Shown: positions 25,576-36,934, counted from the first letter of the stretch. The stretch is DNA of 64,000 nucleotides from JACKII01 sp965202745 (GCA_965202745.1 CBDBCB010000019.1:372001-436000), one strand, 5' to 3'. The notes: generated by a model from the sequence alone, not told the origin. Program-made: numbers and translations.

Positions 25576-26768
25576 TGCTGCGGTTGGCGGTGGCCGCATC
25601 GGGCGGAGCTGACAGCATCGCGCTGCTATTCCAGGCCGCGCACAAATTTTCCTCTCAGCATGTGATAGCCCTGTCCGTGGATCACCGCACACGGCCTTCT
25701 GCTGCGGCTGAACGCTCGCATGTCGCTGCGGTTGCCGCCCGGCTGGGATTCCGCGTTCACACGTTGCAGATCGAACCCGCGCGGCCGAACCAGGCCGCGT
25801 GGCGGGAAGCCCGGCTGCAAGCGCTTGTCCAGTTTTGCAAAGCCCATGGAGTCGGGACGCTCTGGTTTGGGCACCATCGCAATGATGCGGAAGAGACGGC
25901 AGCATTGCGTTTGCTGGCTGAGGGCAATCTCTCATCGCTGGCCGGGATTTCCGCTGCACGGTGTGAGGCTGGTATCCGGATCGAGCGGCCGATGCTGAAC
26001 CGCTCGTCGCGTCAGATCCGCCGCGAGTTGATGGCGCGCGGGACCGGCTGGTTCGAAGATCCCTCCAATCGTGATCTGCACTATCGGCGTGTGGCGGTTC
26101 GCAGCCTGCTGGACCAGGCCAGTAACAAGGTCGGCCAGGCAGTGCTGGTCCGTCGGACGGCTCATTGGCGGGCTGCGTGGGACCGGCTTTTGGATGATGC
26201 GTGGCGTCTGGCTGTTACGGTCGACCCTACCGGAGCCCTGATGCTGAAACCCGCGATTTTGCAGGGATTACCGCCCGTTCTGGCCGAAGCGCTTTTGCGT
26301 CAGGCCGCCAGGGTGGCCGCCGGCAGGGATCAGCGTTTGCGGCAGGCGGATTTTCAGGGGGCTTTGGCCTCTGGCTGTCCTCCTTGGCAGTTGGGTGGCG
26401 TCCGGGTTTGGGCGCATGCCGGGCTCTGGCTTGCGGGGCGCGACTATCGGCACGTGCGCGATGTTGCTCCTTTGGTGTCAGGGCAGGAGATGACATGGGA
26501 CGCCCGCTACGCATTGGCGCTACCACCGGTCCTGCCGCCGGGCGATTGGCGTGCTGCGCGACTGGGATTGCCTGCTGCACGTGGCCTGCATCTGGACTTT
26601 CCTGCGGAATGGGCTGCGGCAGCGCTCGCGGTCTGGGACGGTCCTACCCTGATTGCTGTGCCTGCATTTCAGGTCTGGAATGGCGCATACGCTGCATTCT
26701 GGCAAAAAAAATTGGCCTGGAGTGGCCTGAATCAGCCGAATACCGGATTGTTCCGGGTTGCTCCATAG
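25575..26768 (+). CDS. tilS: tRNA(Ile)-lysidine synthetase TilS
   Basis: This 397-residue protein modifies C34 of the AUA-reading tRNA-Ile to lysidine using ATP. The PP-loop SGGADS lies at residues 9-14, followed by LSVDHRTRPSAAAE and the FGHHRNDAEET motif, then RPMLN and the GTGWFEDPSNRD element, all diagnostic. The N-terminus is short: only eight residues precede the PP-loop. The ATG overlaps the upstream stop by one base. The C-terminal third is divergent and hard to align by eye. Its position just before ftsH is the conserved arrangement. Confidence 0.93.
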   Translation: MLRLAVAASGGADSIALLFQAAHKFSSQHVIALSVDHRTRPSAAAERSHVAAVAARLGFRVHTLQIEPARPNQAAWREARLQALVQFCKAHGVGTLWFGHHRNDAEETAALRLLAEGNLSSLAGISAARCEAGIRIERPMLNRSSRQIRRELMARGTGWFEDPSNRDLHYRRVAVRSLLDQASNKVGQAVLVRRTAHWRAAWDRLLDDAWRLAVTVDPTGALMLKPAILQGLPPVLAEALLRQAARVAAGRDQRLRQADFQGALASGCPPWQLGGVRVWAHAGLWLAGRDYRHVRDVAPLVSGQEMTWDARYALALPPVLPPGDWRAARLGLPAARGLHLDFPAEWAAAALAVWDGPTLIAVPAFQVWNGAYAAFWQKKLAWSGLNQPNTGLFRVAP

Positions 26769-26852
26769 ACTGAAGCGCCTATCTTAACGTGATGGCAGCG
26801 ATAGAAGCTTAGCGTTCAGGCTGGGCCGTGAGCCGAGGATCTAAGGATACCC

Positions 26853-28753
<1,901 letters not shown>

Positions 28754-28757
<4 letters not shown>

Positions 28758-29821
28758 CGGCCGCCACCCTCCCCGCAAGCGCGAACCTGTTTCTGGAACC
28801 GCTGGACCTGCAATGGGGACCAGCGGCTTCGCGCATGCTGCAACGGCAATACGCGCTTCCCTTGATGGGGCGCGCTGCGGCAGCCGGGGCGATAGCTGTT
28901 TGGCGGCCGGGCCGGACACAACCCAAAACTGAAATGTCTGCTGCTGAGGTGCCGGATTGGCTGGCTGCCCTGCCTGATGCCGAACACGCACACGCCATGG
29001 CGATTCTGGACGCCTGGCGTGTGCCCCGGCATTTCCCTGGCGTCTCTGGATCCGGGCCGGCGCTGATGGGCGTGGTCAATGTCACGACCGACAGCTTTTA
29101 CTCCAGCTCCCGGCGGCCGACGCTGGAAGCCGCACTGGTCGAAGCATGGAAGGCTTTGGGGGAGGGGGTCGGCATTCTGGATATCGGCGGCCAATCCACC
29201 CGCCCCGGCAGTGGCCCTGTTTCACTCGCCCGGGAGTTGGGTGCCATCCTGCCAGTGATCACGCAGGCAAAATCGCTAGGTGTTCCGATCTCGGCCGACA
29301 CGTTGCGTCCCGAGGTCGCCCGGGCTGCCGCGCAGGCGGGTGCCGCTATCATTAACGATATTTCCGGTGTTCTGGCTGAGGAACACGCATCCACCGCAGC
29401 GCTGATCATTGGCTATATGCGGGGCAATCCGGAGACCATGCAGCGCTGGCCGCGCTCCGGGCAAGGCGTGTTCGATATCTACCGGCGGCTGGAGGCGCGG
29501 GTGCGCTCGTGTCTGGCGAGCGGCATGTCGCGGGACAAGATCGCCGTCGATCCCGGCTTTGGTTTTGGCAAGTCGGTCGCGCACAATCAAGCGTTGATTC
29601 ATCACTTACCGCTATTTTTGGGACTTGGCGTAACGATCGCTGTCGGTGTGTCGCGCAAGGGGTCTCTGGGTTATCTCAGCGGCGCGCCTCGGCCTGAAGA
29701 CCGCTTGCCTGCCTCTTTAGCGGCCGCGATGGCTGCCGTTAATGGCGGCGCAACGATTCTGCGGGTACATGATGTGGCTGCGACGCGGCAAATGCTCCAA
29801 GTCGCGCGCAGTTTCAGGTGA
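28754..29821 (+). CDS. folP: Dihydropteroate synthase FolP with N-terminal extension
   Basis: This 355-residue protein condenses a pterin pyrophosphate with p-aminobenzoate. The TIM-barrel core begins near residue 95: LMGVVNVTTDSF, GGQSTRPGSG, ISADTLRPEV, IINDISG, DPGFGFGKSVAHN and VGVSRKGSLG match the pterin and pABA site motifs in order. Two consensus residues differ: Thr replaces Pro in NVTPDSF and Gln replaces Glu in GGESTRPG. About 90 unassigned residues precede the core, making it longer than the usual 270-290. It starts at GTG 28754, overlapping the ftsH stop. glmM follows, the usual neighbour. Confidence 0.9.
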
Positions 29822-29853
29822 GATATCTGGTGACCTCAGCACGGTAGATTTTT

Positions 29854-31203
29854 ATGGCAGAACGGCTTTTCGGCACAGACGGCATTCGCGGTACCGCCAA
29901 CCGGCACCCCATGACTGCGCACGTCGCGGCAGATATTGCGATGGCGACAGCAGCGGAATTTTTCGCGCGCGGGGGGGATGGGCACAAGGTCGTGGTCATC
30001 GGCAAGGACACGCGCATTTCAGGCTACATGCTGGAATCGGCCATGCAGGCGGGCTTTCTGTCTATGGGCTTTGACGTGGTGCTCACCGGGCCTTTGCCGA
30101 CGCCGGCAGTTGCCAGCATTACCCGCTCGCTGCGCGCCGGGCTGGGCGTGGTGATTTCGGCCTCGCACAATCCCTTTGCCGACAACGGCATCAAGATTTT
30201 CAGCGGCGGCGGTTACAAGCTGCCGGCCGATTGGGAACAGGCAATTGAGCAGCGGATTGCAGCCTGGGACTGGGAATTGGTGCCAGTCGATGCCCTGGGC
30301 AAGGCCACCCGCATGGACGACGCGGTAGGCCGTTATATCGAGTATGTGAAGCACACCTTCCCCCGTACCAAGCGTCTGGACGGCCTGAAAATCGCCATCG
30401 ATGCTGCGAATGGCGCGGCCTACCGGGTAGCACCGCAAGTGCTGTTCGAATTGGGGGCGGAGGTGGTCCGGGTGGCTTGTGAGCCGAACGGCGTCAATAT
30501 CAACGACCATTGCGGTGCTACCCATCCCCAGGCTTTGGCGGAAAAAGTGCTGGAGACCGGCGCCGATATTGGTGTGGCGCTGGACGGCGACGCTGACCGA
30601 ATTCAACTGGTTGATGCCAAGGGCCGGATTATTAACGGCGACCAGGTCATGGCGCTGATCGCCGGGCACTGGCAGACGGAACAACGCCTGACCGGCGGCA
30701 GTGTGGTGGCCACGGTCATGTCAAACATGGGGCTGGAGCGCTACCTGCAAGGCTTTGGCGTTGGTCTGATACGCACCCCGGTCGGCGACCGGCATGTGGT
30801 AGAACGCATGCGGACCGATGGCTTCAATCTGGGCGGTGAGCAGTCGGGTCACATCGTTTTGAGTGACTATGGCACCACTGGCGACGGCCTGATCGCGGCG
30901 TTGCAGGTGCTGGCCGTTCTGGTGGAAAGCGGTCAGCCATCGGATTCACTGTTGTTTGTGTTCGAACCGATGCCGCAATTGCTGAAAAATGTCTGGTACG
31001 AGAGCGGCAATCCCATGGAGAATGCCAGCGTCAAAGCCGCCATTAGCGAGGCAGAACAACGCCTGAATGGCACGGGCCGCCTGCTGGTACGGCCATCGGG
31101 AACGGAGCTTCTGATCCGAGTCATGGCGGAAGGCGAACGGGAAGATGAAGTACAGCAGGTGGTGGATGAGTTGTGCGCGGTGATCGAGTTGGCAAAAGCA
31201 TGA
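29854..31203 (+). CDS. glmM: Phosphoglucosamine mutase GlmM
   Basis: This 449-residue enzyme interconverts glucosamine-6-phosphate and glucosamine-1-phosphate on the way to UDP-GlcNAc for peptidoglycan and LPS. The N-terminal LFGTDGIRGTANRHPMT, the phosphoserine loop ISASHNPFADNGIK, the metal loop LDGDADR, the sugar-binding GGEQSGHIV and the phosphate-binding RPSGTELLIRVMAEG are all present and in order. The length is typical. The stop overlaps the thiD ATG (ATGA). Its co-location with folP and ftsH is conserved in alphaproteobacteria. Confidence 0.97.
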   Translation: MAERLFGTDGIRGTANRHPMTAHVAADIAMATAAEFFARGGDGHKVVVIGKDTRISGYMLESAMQAGFLSMGFDVVLTGPLPTPAVASITRSLRAGLGVVISASHNPFADNGIKIFSGGGYKLPADWEQAIEQRIAAWDWELVPVDALGKATRMDDAVGRYIEYVKHTFPRTKRLDGLKIAIDAANGAAYRVAPQVLFELGAEVVRVACEPNGVNINDHCGATHPQALAEKVLETGADIGVALDGDADRIQLVDAKGRIINGDQVMALIAGHWQTEQRLTGGSVVATVMSNMGLERYLQGFGVGLIRTPVGDRHVVERMRTDGFNLGGEQSGHIVLSDYGTTGDGLIAALQVLAVLVESGQPSDSLLFVFEPMPQLLKNVWYESGNPMENASVKAAISEAEQRLNGTGRLLVRPSGTELLIRVMAEGEREDEVQQVVDELCAVIELAKA

Positions 31204-32024
31204 GCCAGCAACTCAAAACTCTGCCTCCGCGGGTGCTTATCGTTGCCGGATCGGATTCCGGCGGCGGTGCAGGCATTCAGGCCGACATCAAAACCCTGTC
31301 GGCGCTGGGCAGCTACGCCATGACGGCGATCACGGCGATCACGGTGCAAAATACCCTGGGAGTGACAGATGTCCACGCTGTCCCTTCTGCCGTCGTCGCT
31401 GCCCAGATGCGGTCCTGCCTGGAAGATATCGGCGCGGATGCGATCAAACTCGGAATGCTGCATTCGGCGGAGTTGATCGATGCGGTGGCGGAAGTCCTGG
31501 CCGAATATCCGGAAATTCCAGTGATTGCCGATCCGGTCATGGTCGCCAAGGGCGGCGCGGCTCTGTTGCAGTTGGAAGCTGTGGGTGCGCTCAGCAACAT
31601 GATCCTGCCGCTGGCGACCATCGTTACCCCCAACACAGAAGAAGCTGCTGTGCTGCTTGGCTCGCCGGTTGCCGATGAAGCGGCGGCGGAGAAAGCAGCA
31701 CTGGAACTCTCGGAACGCTACGATACCGCGGTACTGTTGAAGGGCGGCCATTTAAGCGGTGCTGGTGTGCAGAACCTACTAATGCAGCCCGGCGGCGCGA
31801 TGCAGCGCTTTGTTTCGCCTAGGCTCGATACGCCCCACACCCATGGCACAGGCTGCACGCTGGCTTCCGCCATCGCCGCCGGGGTTGCCACCGGCCTGCC
31901 CTTAAGCTGCGCGGTCAGACACGCGTGCGCCTTTGTGCATGCGGCAATCGCCAACGCGCCCGGCTTTGGGCAGGGGCATGGGCCGATTGACCATCTCAAT
32001 ACCCAGTTCCGACTGGCGACCTAG
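31200..32024 (+). CDS. thiD: Hydroxymethylpyrimidine/phosphomethylpyrimidine kinase ThiD
   Basis: This protein has 274 residues from the ATG at 31200, which overlaps the glmM stop; a start nine codons upstream is also open but lies within glmM. It is a ribokinase-fold enzyme phosphorylating HMP and HMP-P for thiamine synthesis. LIVAGSDSGGGAGIQAD, a DPVMVAKGG segment, TPNTEEAAVLLG, LLKGGHL and the anion-hole motif HGTGCTLASAIAA are characteristic. No other thiamine gene is adjacent, and no riboswitch is seen upstream because it is embedded in the operon. Confidence 0.95.
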   Translation: MSQQLKTLPPRVLIVAGSDSGGGAGIQADIKTLSALGSYAMTAITAITVQNTLGVTDVHAVPSAVVAAQMRSCLEDIGADAIKLGMLHSAELIDAVAEVLAEYPEIPVIADPVMVAKGGAALLQLEAVGALSNMILPLATIVTPNTEEAAVLLGSPVADEAAAEKAALELSERYDTAVLLKGGHLSGAGVQNLLMQPGGAMQRFVSPRLDTPHTHGTGCTLASAIAAGVATGLPLSCAVRHACAFVHAAIANAPGFGQGHGPIDHLNTQFRLAT

Positions 32025-32215
32025 GGTCAAATCAGCAATAATAGCATAACAAGAGCGACAGCAAAGTCGCCCCGCAGCGGGAAGGTGCCGCTCAGGAAGT
32101 GGTGAAATGGTTTGGCTGTGCGCATGATCGACCGCCTGTATTGGCTTTGGCTCTGCGTTAGCGTCTATGACGTTGCGGACCGATGCGCTTTGCGGTGGTC
32201 TGTGGAAACTGCCCG

Positions 32216-33340
32216 ATGACGGCCGCTCCGAGCACGATTTGGTCGGATGATGGTGGCGGGCTCCATTTGACCATTTTGGGCGAGTGGACGACGGCCGTCC
32301 TCGACCGAAGCGGGTGGGTGCAGACCACCCCGGCGAATGTTGCCGGGCAGGCCGTGCGGGTCGATCTGGGCGGTATCAGCACGCTGGACAGCAATGGCGC
32401 GCTGGCCCTGACCAAGTGGCTGCACGCTATCGAACGCCAGGCGGAAGCCGTCGAGCTACACGATCCGCCTGCCCATCTGCGCACCATCTCGCGCTTGCTG
32501 GCGGAGCAGCAGGCGCCGGACTCGCCTCCCCGCAAGCGGGCGCTGACCGATCCCTTGGAGAAGCTGGGCCGTGCGGCCATGGATTTTGCCGGTATCGCGG
32601 TCAGTCTCATCACCTTCCTGGGGGAGGTGACGGTTAGCCTGGTGACGGCCTTGCTGCGGCCTGGGCGTTTGCGCTTCAAGTCCACGATCTATCACATGCA
32701 GCAGGCGGGTGTGGCCTCGCTGCCCATTGTGGGCTTGCTGAGCTTTCTGATCGGCGTGGTGACCGCGTATCAGGGCGCGGATCAGCTGACACGCTTTGGG
32801 GCGGAGATATTTACCGTTAACGTCGTCGGTGTTGGCGTCCTGCGCGAGATGGGGGCGCTGATTGCGGCGATTGTGGTTGCTGGCCGGTCCGCCAGCGCCT
32901 TTGCCGCGCAGATCGGCACCATGAAAATTAACGAGGAAGTCGACGCCTTGCGGGTGATCGGCATAGACCCGATGATGGTGCTCGTCGTACCCCGGGTGCT
33001 GGCCCTGATCCTGATTTTCCCGTTCCTGGTGATCTATGCCGACGCTATGGGCGTTTTGGGCGGCGCGATTATGGCGACGATTTCGCTGAACATCACTTTC
33101 AGCCAGTTCGCCGGGCAATTCCAGGCTGGCGTGCCGCTGGACTCCCTGTGGGTTGGCCTGTCCAAGGCTCCATTGTTCGCTGGCACCATAGCAGGCATCG
33201 GATGCTATCAGGGCTTGCAGGTCGGTCAGGGGGCCGCGGCGGTCGGCGAGAAAACAACGGCAGCTGTGGTGCAGGCGATTTTCCTGGTCATCGTGATTGA
33301 TGCGCTAATGTCCATCGTCTACTCCATTCTGGGGGTCTGA
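32216..33340 (+). CDS. mlaE: MlaE-type lipid transport permease with N-terminal STAS domain
   Basis: This protein has 374 residues from ATG 32216; an alternative ATG at 32183 adds eleven residues. The N-terminal region (about 1-100) is STAS-like, with LDLGGISTLDSNGALALTKW-type sequence resembling MlaB. It is followed by a five-helix MlaE permease with LPIVGLLSFLIGVV, REMGALIAAIVVAGRSASAFAAQIGTM and MKINEEVDAL segments. In E. coli the STAS component is a separate protein; here it is fused, as in many alphaproteobacteria. It leads an operon with MlaF, MlaD and an auxiliary lipoprotein that moves phospholipids between the membranes. Confidence 0.9.
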   Translation: MTAAPSTIWSDDGGGLHLTILGEWTTAVLDRSGWVQTTPANVAGQAVRVDLGGISTLDSNGALALTKWLHAIERQAEAVELHDPPAHLRTISRLLAEQQAPDSPPRKRALTDPLEKLGRAAMDFAGIAVSLITFLGEVTVSLVTALLRPGRLRFKSTIYHMQQAGVASLPIVGLLSFLIGVVTAYQGADQLTRFGAEIFTVNVVGVGVLREMGALIAAIVVAGRSASAFAAQIGTMKINEEVDALRVIGIDPMMVLVVPRVLALILIFPFLVIYADAMGVLGGAIMATISLNITFSQFAGQFQAGVPLDSLWVGLSKAPLFAGTIAGIGCYQGLQVGQGAAAVGEKTTAAVVQAIFLVIVIDALMSIVYSILGV

Positions 33341-33358
33341 TATGGCGGAGCCTGCAAG

Positions 33359-34165
33359 ATGGTAGACGCAATCCGCACCGCACTTCACATCCACGAGGCG
33401 GCGCAAAATCTGGCGGTCAGCGTGCGCGGTTTGCGCACCCAATTTGGCAGCCAGGTTATTCACGATAATCTCGACCTGGATATTGAGGTGGGTGAGGTCT
33501 TTGGTGTTGTCGGCGGTTCCGGCACGGGCAAGTCGGTGATGGTGCGCACAATCATTGGCCTGATCCGGCCGCGGGCAGGCGAAATCCGGGTTTTCGGTCA
33601 GGATACCCAAGGCACCGGCCCTGCGATGAAGGCTCTGCGGCGGCAATGGGGCGTCATGTTTCAGGATGGCGCGCTGTTCAGTTCGCTGACGGTGGCGGAG
33701 AATATCGAAGTGCACCTGAAGGAACACACCAGATTGACCGCGGCGGGCAGGCGCGATGTGGTAGGGCTGAAGCTGCAACTGGCGGGCCTGGAGCCGTCAG
33801 CTGGCAGCAAGTTTCCCTCCGAGCTTTCGGGCGGTATGCGCAAGCGGGCAGGGCTGGCCAGGGCGTTGGCGCTGGACCCGCGCATCGTCTTTCTGGATGA
33901 GCCGACAGCGGGGCTGGATCCGGTGAGCGCCGCGCGCTTCGACGAGTTGATCTTGAACCTGCAGCAAGCACTGGGCCTGACTGTTGTCATGATAACGCAC
34001 GACCTGGACAGTCTTTATACGGTATGTAACCGAATCGGCGTTTTGCTGAACAAGCAGGCAATAGCTGGTACAATCCAGGAAATCGGCGCGCGCAACGAGC
34101 CGTGGATTCAGGAGTATTTCGGCGGGCCGCGCGGCCGTGCAGCAGCCCACGCAAAGGAAAGTTGA
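33359..34165 (+). CDS. mlaF: Phospholipid ABC transporter ATP-binding protein MlaF
   Basis: This 268-residue ATPase has Walker A GGSGTGKS, Q-loop VMFQDGALF, signature LSGGMRKRAGLARAL and Walker B IVFLDEPTAGLDP. The GGMRKR form of the signature is characteristic of MlaF-type importers. The switch His is in MITHDLDS. It drives the MlaE permease in the inner membrane. The ATG at 33359 has GGAG upstream, and the TGA overlaps the mlaD ATG (TGATG), so the two are translationally coupled. Confidence 0.94.
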   Translation: MVDAIRTALHIHEAAQNLAVSVRGLRTQFGSQVIHDNLDLDIEVGEVFGVVGGSGTGKSVMVRTIIGLIRPRAGEIRVFGQDTQGTGPAMKALRRQWGVMFQDGALFSSLTVAENIEVHLKEHTRLTAAGRRDVVGLKLQLAGLEPSAGSKFPSELSGGMRKRAGLARALALDPRIVFLDEPTAGLDPVSAARFDELILNLQQALGLTVVMITHDLDSLYTVCNRIGVLLNKQAIAGTIQEIGARNEPWIQEYFGGPRGRAAAHAKES

Positions 34166-35157
34166 TGGAAACGAGGGCGGGATATATCGCGGTTGGCGTC
34201 GCTGTTCTGGCGATCCTGTCCTTTGGCATCGGCTTTGTCGTGTGGATGGGCGGGCAGAACAGTGCGGAGGATTATGACTTTTATTGGATCGACTTTGATG
34301 GCTCGGTAGCGGGGCTCCGTCCCGGCAGCTCCGTTACATACCGCGGCATTTCCGTGGGTGAAGTAACGGAATTGCACATCAGTCCTGACAATGTGGAACA
34401 GGTGCGGGCCACCATCGAAATCGACGCAGCGACACCGATCAAAATCGATACCGTGGCGAGCCTGGAAATCCAGGGCCTGGCTGGCGGCAGTCTGATCCAG
34501 TTGAGCGGTGGCACCCAGGCCGCAGCAGAAATGCCACGGCCTAGTGAGGGCCTACCTATCATTCCGACCAAGCCATCCAGCCTGCAAAAACTGTTCGACG
34601 GCGCACCGGCGCTGGTCGATCAGGTTAACCATTTGGTCAGTCGGGCGACCCTGCTGCTGGACGATCGAAATTTGGGTTCAATCGCAGCCATCTTGAGCAA
34701 CGGTGAACGGCTGACCGACAAGCTGGACAAAGCCAGCGCACCGCTGGCGGCGCTCGTTGCTGATTTGCGGACAACTGTCGCAACCGTCAAAGGGACGGCG
34801 GCTCGTGTAGACCGGTTAACGGTCACGGCAGAAGAGGACCTGATGCCTGCGATTTTGGAGGCTGCGGAAACATTGGAAAGTACGGATACTGCGCTCAAGC
34901 AGGCGGCGGACGCCCTGATACAGGTTGAAGAAGCCGCTCGCAAAATTGGCAATGCCAGTGCCCAGTTCGATGCCCTGCTGGCGGAAAATCGGGGGCCGAT
35001 CCGCGATTTCACCAATGTAACGCTCTATGATGCCAACGCCTTTATTGTGGAGGTAAGGGAGTTGGTGATTAGTTTGCGCCAGATTACCAGCGACCTGAAC
35101 CGTGACCCGTCAGGGTTCATTCTCGGCAATCAACAGCGAGGCTATGAAGCGCGGTGA
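34165..35157 (+). CDS. mlaD: MCE-domain lipid-binding protein MlaD
   Basis: This 330-residue protein starts at ATG 34165, overlapping the mlaF stop. One N-terminal transmembrane helix (about 8-28) is followed by a single MCE domain (about 35-125, with GLRPGSSVTYRGISVGEV and IEIDAATPIKIDTVASL), and then an extended helical region rich in Ala, Glu and Leu (about 130-310) that should form the periplasmic hexameric needle or barrel. The C-terminal helical part is longer than in E. coli MlaD. It hands phospholipid between the permease and periplasmic or outer-membrane partners. Confidence 0.9.
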   Translation: METRAGYIAVGVAVLAILSFGIGFVVWMGGQNSAEDYDFYWIDFDGSVAGLRPGSSVTYRGISVGEVTELHISPDNVEQVRATIEIDAATPIKIDTVASLEIQGLAGGSLIQLSGGTQAAAEMPRPSEGLPIIPTKPSSLQKLFDGAPALVDQVNHLVSRATLLLDDRNLGSIAAILSNGERLTDKLDKASAPLAALVADLRTTVATVKGTAARVDRLTVTAEEDLMPAILEAAETLESTDTALKQAADALIQVEEAARKIGNASAQFDALLAENRGPIRDFTNVTLYDANAFIVEVRELVISLRQITSDLNRDPSGFILGNQQRGYEAR

Positions 35158-35927
35158 CGAAGCAATTTAGCGACCCAACCCGGCGGTTGGCTTTGGGGCT
35201 TTTGGCCGGCGGTGCGGGCCTGGCGCTCAACGCTTGCGGTTCCGTGCTGGAGGTCGCCGCTGGCGCGCCGCCGCGGCTGTTCCGCCTCAGTTCTAAAAGC
35301 ACCTATCCCGATACCATGCCGTCGGTGGATTGGCAACTGGTGGTCGACACACCGTCGGCACCGGCCAGCATCAACACCAACCGTATCGGGTTGATGGAGT
35401 CGCCGTTGCGATTCAATTATTTTGCCAAGGCCAATTGGGTCGATCGCGCGCCGGTCATGGTGCAGAACCTGATCATCGAATCGTTCGACAACTCAAAAGG
35501 CATTGTGGGCGTGGGGCCGGGTTCCATCGGCTTGCGGCCGAATTTCGTGCTGCAGCCGGAATTGCGGGAGTTTCAGGCGCATCGCAAGGGCGATCAGCAC
35601 GAAGTGTTAGTTGTCATCAATGCCCGGTTGATCCAAATGCCGGAGCGCAAAATCGTGGCGGTTATGCAATTCAGCCGGGCGATCAATGCCCCTGTGGAAG
35701 TTTTGGATCCGGTCATCGACGCCTTCGACCACGCGCTGGGCAAAGCGATGAAGCGCCTGGTGATCTGGACGCTCGAACAGGGCGAGGAAGCCTGGAAAGC
35801 GCAGTTGGCGGAGCAAAAGGCATTATCCTCCAGCCGCTCCCGCCGCAAAACGTCCAGCGCCACCAAGCCCGCCGCAGCGCCTACGCGCCCGGTCCGCCGC
35901 CTGACCCGGCCAAAGAGCGCAGGCTAG
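35154..35927 (+). CDS. ABC-type transport auxiliary lipoprotein (PqiC/LetB-partner-like)
   Basis: This 257-residue protein has a twin-Arg-like, lipoprotein-type N-terminus (RRLALGLLAGGAGLALNAC|GS) and then an ABC-transport auxiliary domain (about 45-205) with FNYFAKANWVDRAPVMVQNL, which is typical of the lipoprotein encoded with MCE transport operons. A basic Ser/Arg/Pro/Ala-rich tail (about 220-257) is extra. It starts at GTG 35154, overlapping the mlaD stop. The last 47 bases run antisense to the end of the convergent folate-ligase-like gene. It probably anchors or gates the lipid pathway at the outer membrane. Confidence 0.82.
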   Translation: MTKQFSDPTRRLALGLLAGGAGLALNACGSVLEVAAGAPPRLFRLSSKSTYPDTMPSVDWQLVVDTPSAPASINTNRIGLMESPLRFNYFAKANWVDRAPVMVQNLIIESFDNSKGIVGVGPGSIGLRPNFVLQPELREFQAHRKGDQHEVLVVINARLIQMPERKIVAVMQFSRAINAPVEVLDPVIDAFDHALGKAMKRLVIWTLEQGEEAWKAQLAEQKALSSSRSRRKTSSATKPAAAPTRPVRRLTRPKSAG

Positions 35928-36615
35928 CCAGAACAGGCATCGACGTTAAGGCATCGTCCGGCAGCTTGGCCCACTCCACCCCCGCGGGCGAGGGCAGGGG
36001 CGTGTTGATGCAGATGCTGCGTGTCGGGGTTACAATCATCAACAAGGGTTGATCGTGGCTGTCGATGGGGAAGTCCTCCACCACCTGAACGTCGTGCACC
36101 GTCGTCACCACCGATACTGCCCCATGGCCCCGCTCGCGCAGGATGGCGAATTCCAGGTCGCTATAGCCAGCACCCTTGCCTGCACGCTTGCCGCCGGGCG
36201 TCACCGCGACGCATCCCGTGACGATCAGGTCCATTTCGGGCAGGGCCTCCAGCATGACTGGCGTTGCGTACCGCTCCCAGTTGGCGTGTGCCGATGCTTT
36301 CCATATGGCGTCATGGGGAATGGCGGCTGGGTCCAGCAGCATGAAGCCTCCGGCCAGGCGAGGCGTAGGTACATAAACCTGAATGCCACGCCGCAGGGCC
36401 TCAGCCCGGATAAAGCGTTGCGGGCTGTCCGGATTAACCTTGATCTGCCGGACCTGTTGCAACAGTGGCGTTTCAAACAGGCGTAAGGCTGCTTCCCGCG
36501 CGCCGCGGAAATTTGGAATGCGGCCGCGTACCGGGAAAGGATAGGCCCCGATCTTTTGCCGCTCCAGCACGCCCCACACATGATCGCGGGCGCTGGCTTT
36601 GTCTTCGAACCGCAT
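35881..36615 (-). CDS. 5-formyltetrahydrofolate cyclo-ligase-like protein
   Basis: This protein has 244 residues from the ATG at 36615, which has a GGGGAA site upstream; the longer open frame to 36798 crosses the tRNA gene and is rejected. It belongs to the MTHFS-like family: DKASARDHVWGVL, RGRIPNFRGAREAALRL, a VTGCVAVTPGGKRAGKGAGYSDLE glycine-rich loop, and VTTVHDVQVVEDFP near the C-terminus. The clade resembles MTHFS-domain proteins rather than canonical YgfA, because the GYYDR motif reads GYSDL. Its 3' end overlaps the Mla lipoprotein gene tail to tail by 47 bases. Confidence 0.75.
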   Translation of the reverse strand: MRFEDKASARDHVWGVLERQKIGAYPFPVRGRIPNFRGAREAALRLFETPLLQQVRQIKVNPDSPQRFIRAEALRRGIQVYVPTPRLAGGFMLLDPAAIPHDAIWKASAHANWERYATPVMLEALPEMDLIVTGCVAVTPGGKRAGKGAGYSDLEFAILRERGHGAVSVVTTVHDVQVVEDFPIDSHDQPLLMIVTPTRSICINTPLPSPAGVEWAKLPDDALTSMPVLASLRSLAGSGGGPGA

Positions 36616-36664
36616 CGGTTCCCCGTTTCTGTGGAACACTGAGAATTTTGCTGCGAGAGAGGCG

Positions 36665-36692
36665 TTGACAAGTACCGCAGCCGCCCTTAACA
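36665..36692 (+). promoter_or_regulatory. Possible tRNA-Leu promoter
   Basis: A perfect TTGACA (36665-36670) is followed at 16 bases by TTAACA (36687-36692), about 53 bases before the mature tRNA start. The -10 box is weak. The site also lies upstream of the divergent folate-ligase-like gene. It is the only sigma-70-like pair seen here. Confidence 0.35.
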
Positions 36693-36745
36693 CCACGCCT
36701 TCACCCGCCGACGCAATGGCGGGCGAAAGCTCGGCCACTATAAAT

Positions 36746-36832
36746 GCCCAGGTGGCGGAATTGGTAGACGCGCAGGTTTCAGGTACCTGTGGCCGCAAGG
36801 TCGTGGAAGTTCGAGTCTTCTCCTGGGCACCA
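36746..36832 (+). tRNA. tRNA-Leu(CAG)
   Basis: This 87-base class II tRNA has acceptor arms GCCCAGG and CCTGGGC that pair perfectly, discriminator A and an encoded CCA (36830-36832). The D-arm has GGCGGAATTGGTAGAC, the anticodon arm is CAGGT-TTCAGGT-ACCTG with anticodon CAG, a long variable arm follows, and the T-loop is TTCGAGT. The long variable arm and A73 are leucine identity elements. It reads CUG codons, frequent in this GC-rich DNA. No integrated element or att-like duplication is evident at its 3' end. Confidence 0.97.
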
Positions 36833-36934
36833 GTGGTTCCATCCCGATCAGATTGGGTTGGGGACCAAGCGAGCTAGCAGGCCATGCCCACGGGTGTTGG
36901 TCTCCCCGCTGCCAAAAGACAGGACACCGGCACC

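Noticed and set aside
32030..32180. Short inverted repeats after thiD (GCGAC/GTCGC, CCCGC/GCGGG) as a terminator
   Set aside because: The stems are only 5 bp and no T-run follows.
36739..36744. TATAAA just before tRNA-Leu as its -10 box
   Set aside because: It lies two bases from the mature tRNA start, too close to be the promoter element.
36616..36798. 61-residue N-terminal extension of the folate-ligase-like gene
   Set aside because: It would be translated from the antisense of tRNA-Leu and adds no family sequence; the ATG at 36615 has a ribosome-binding site.
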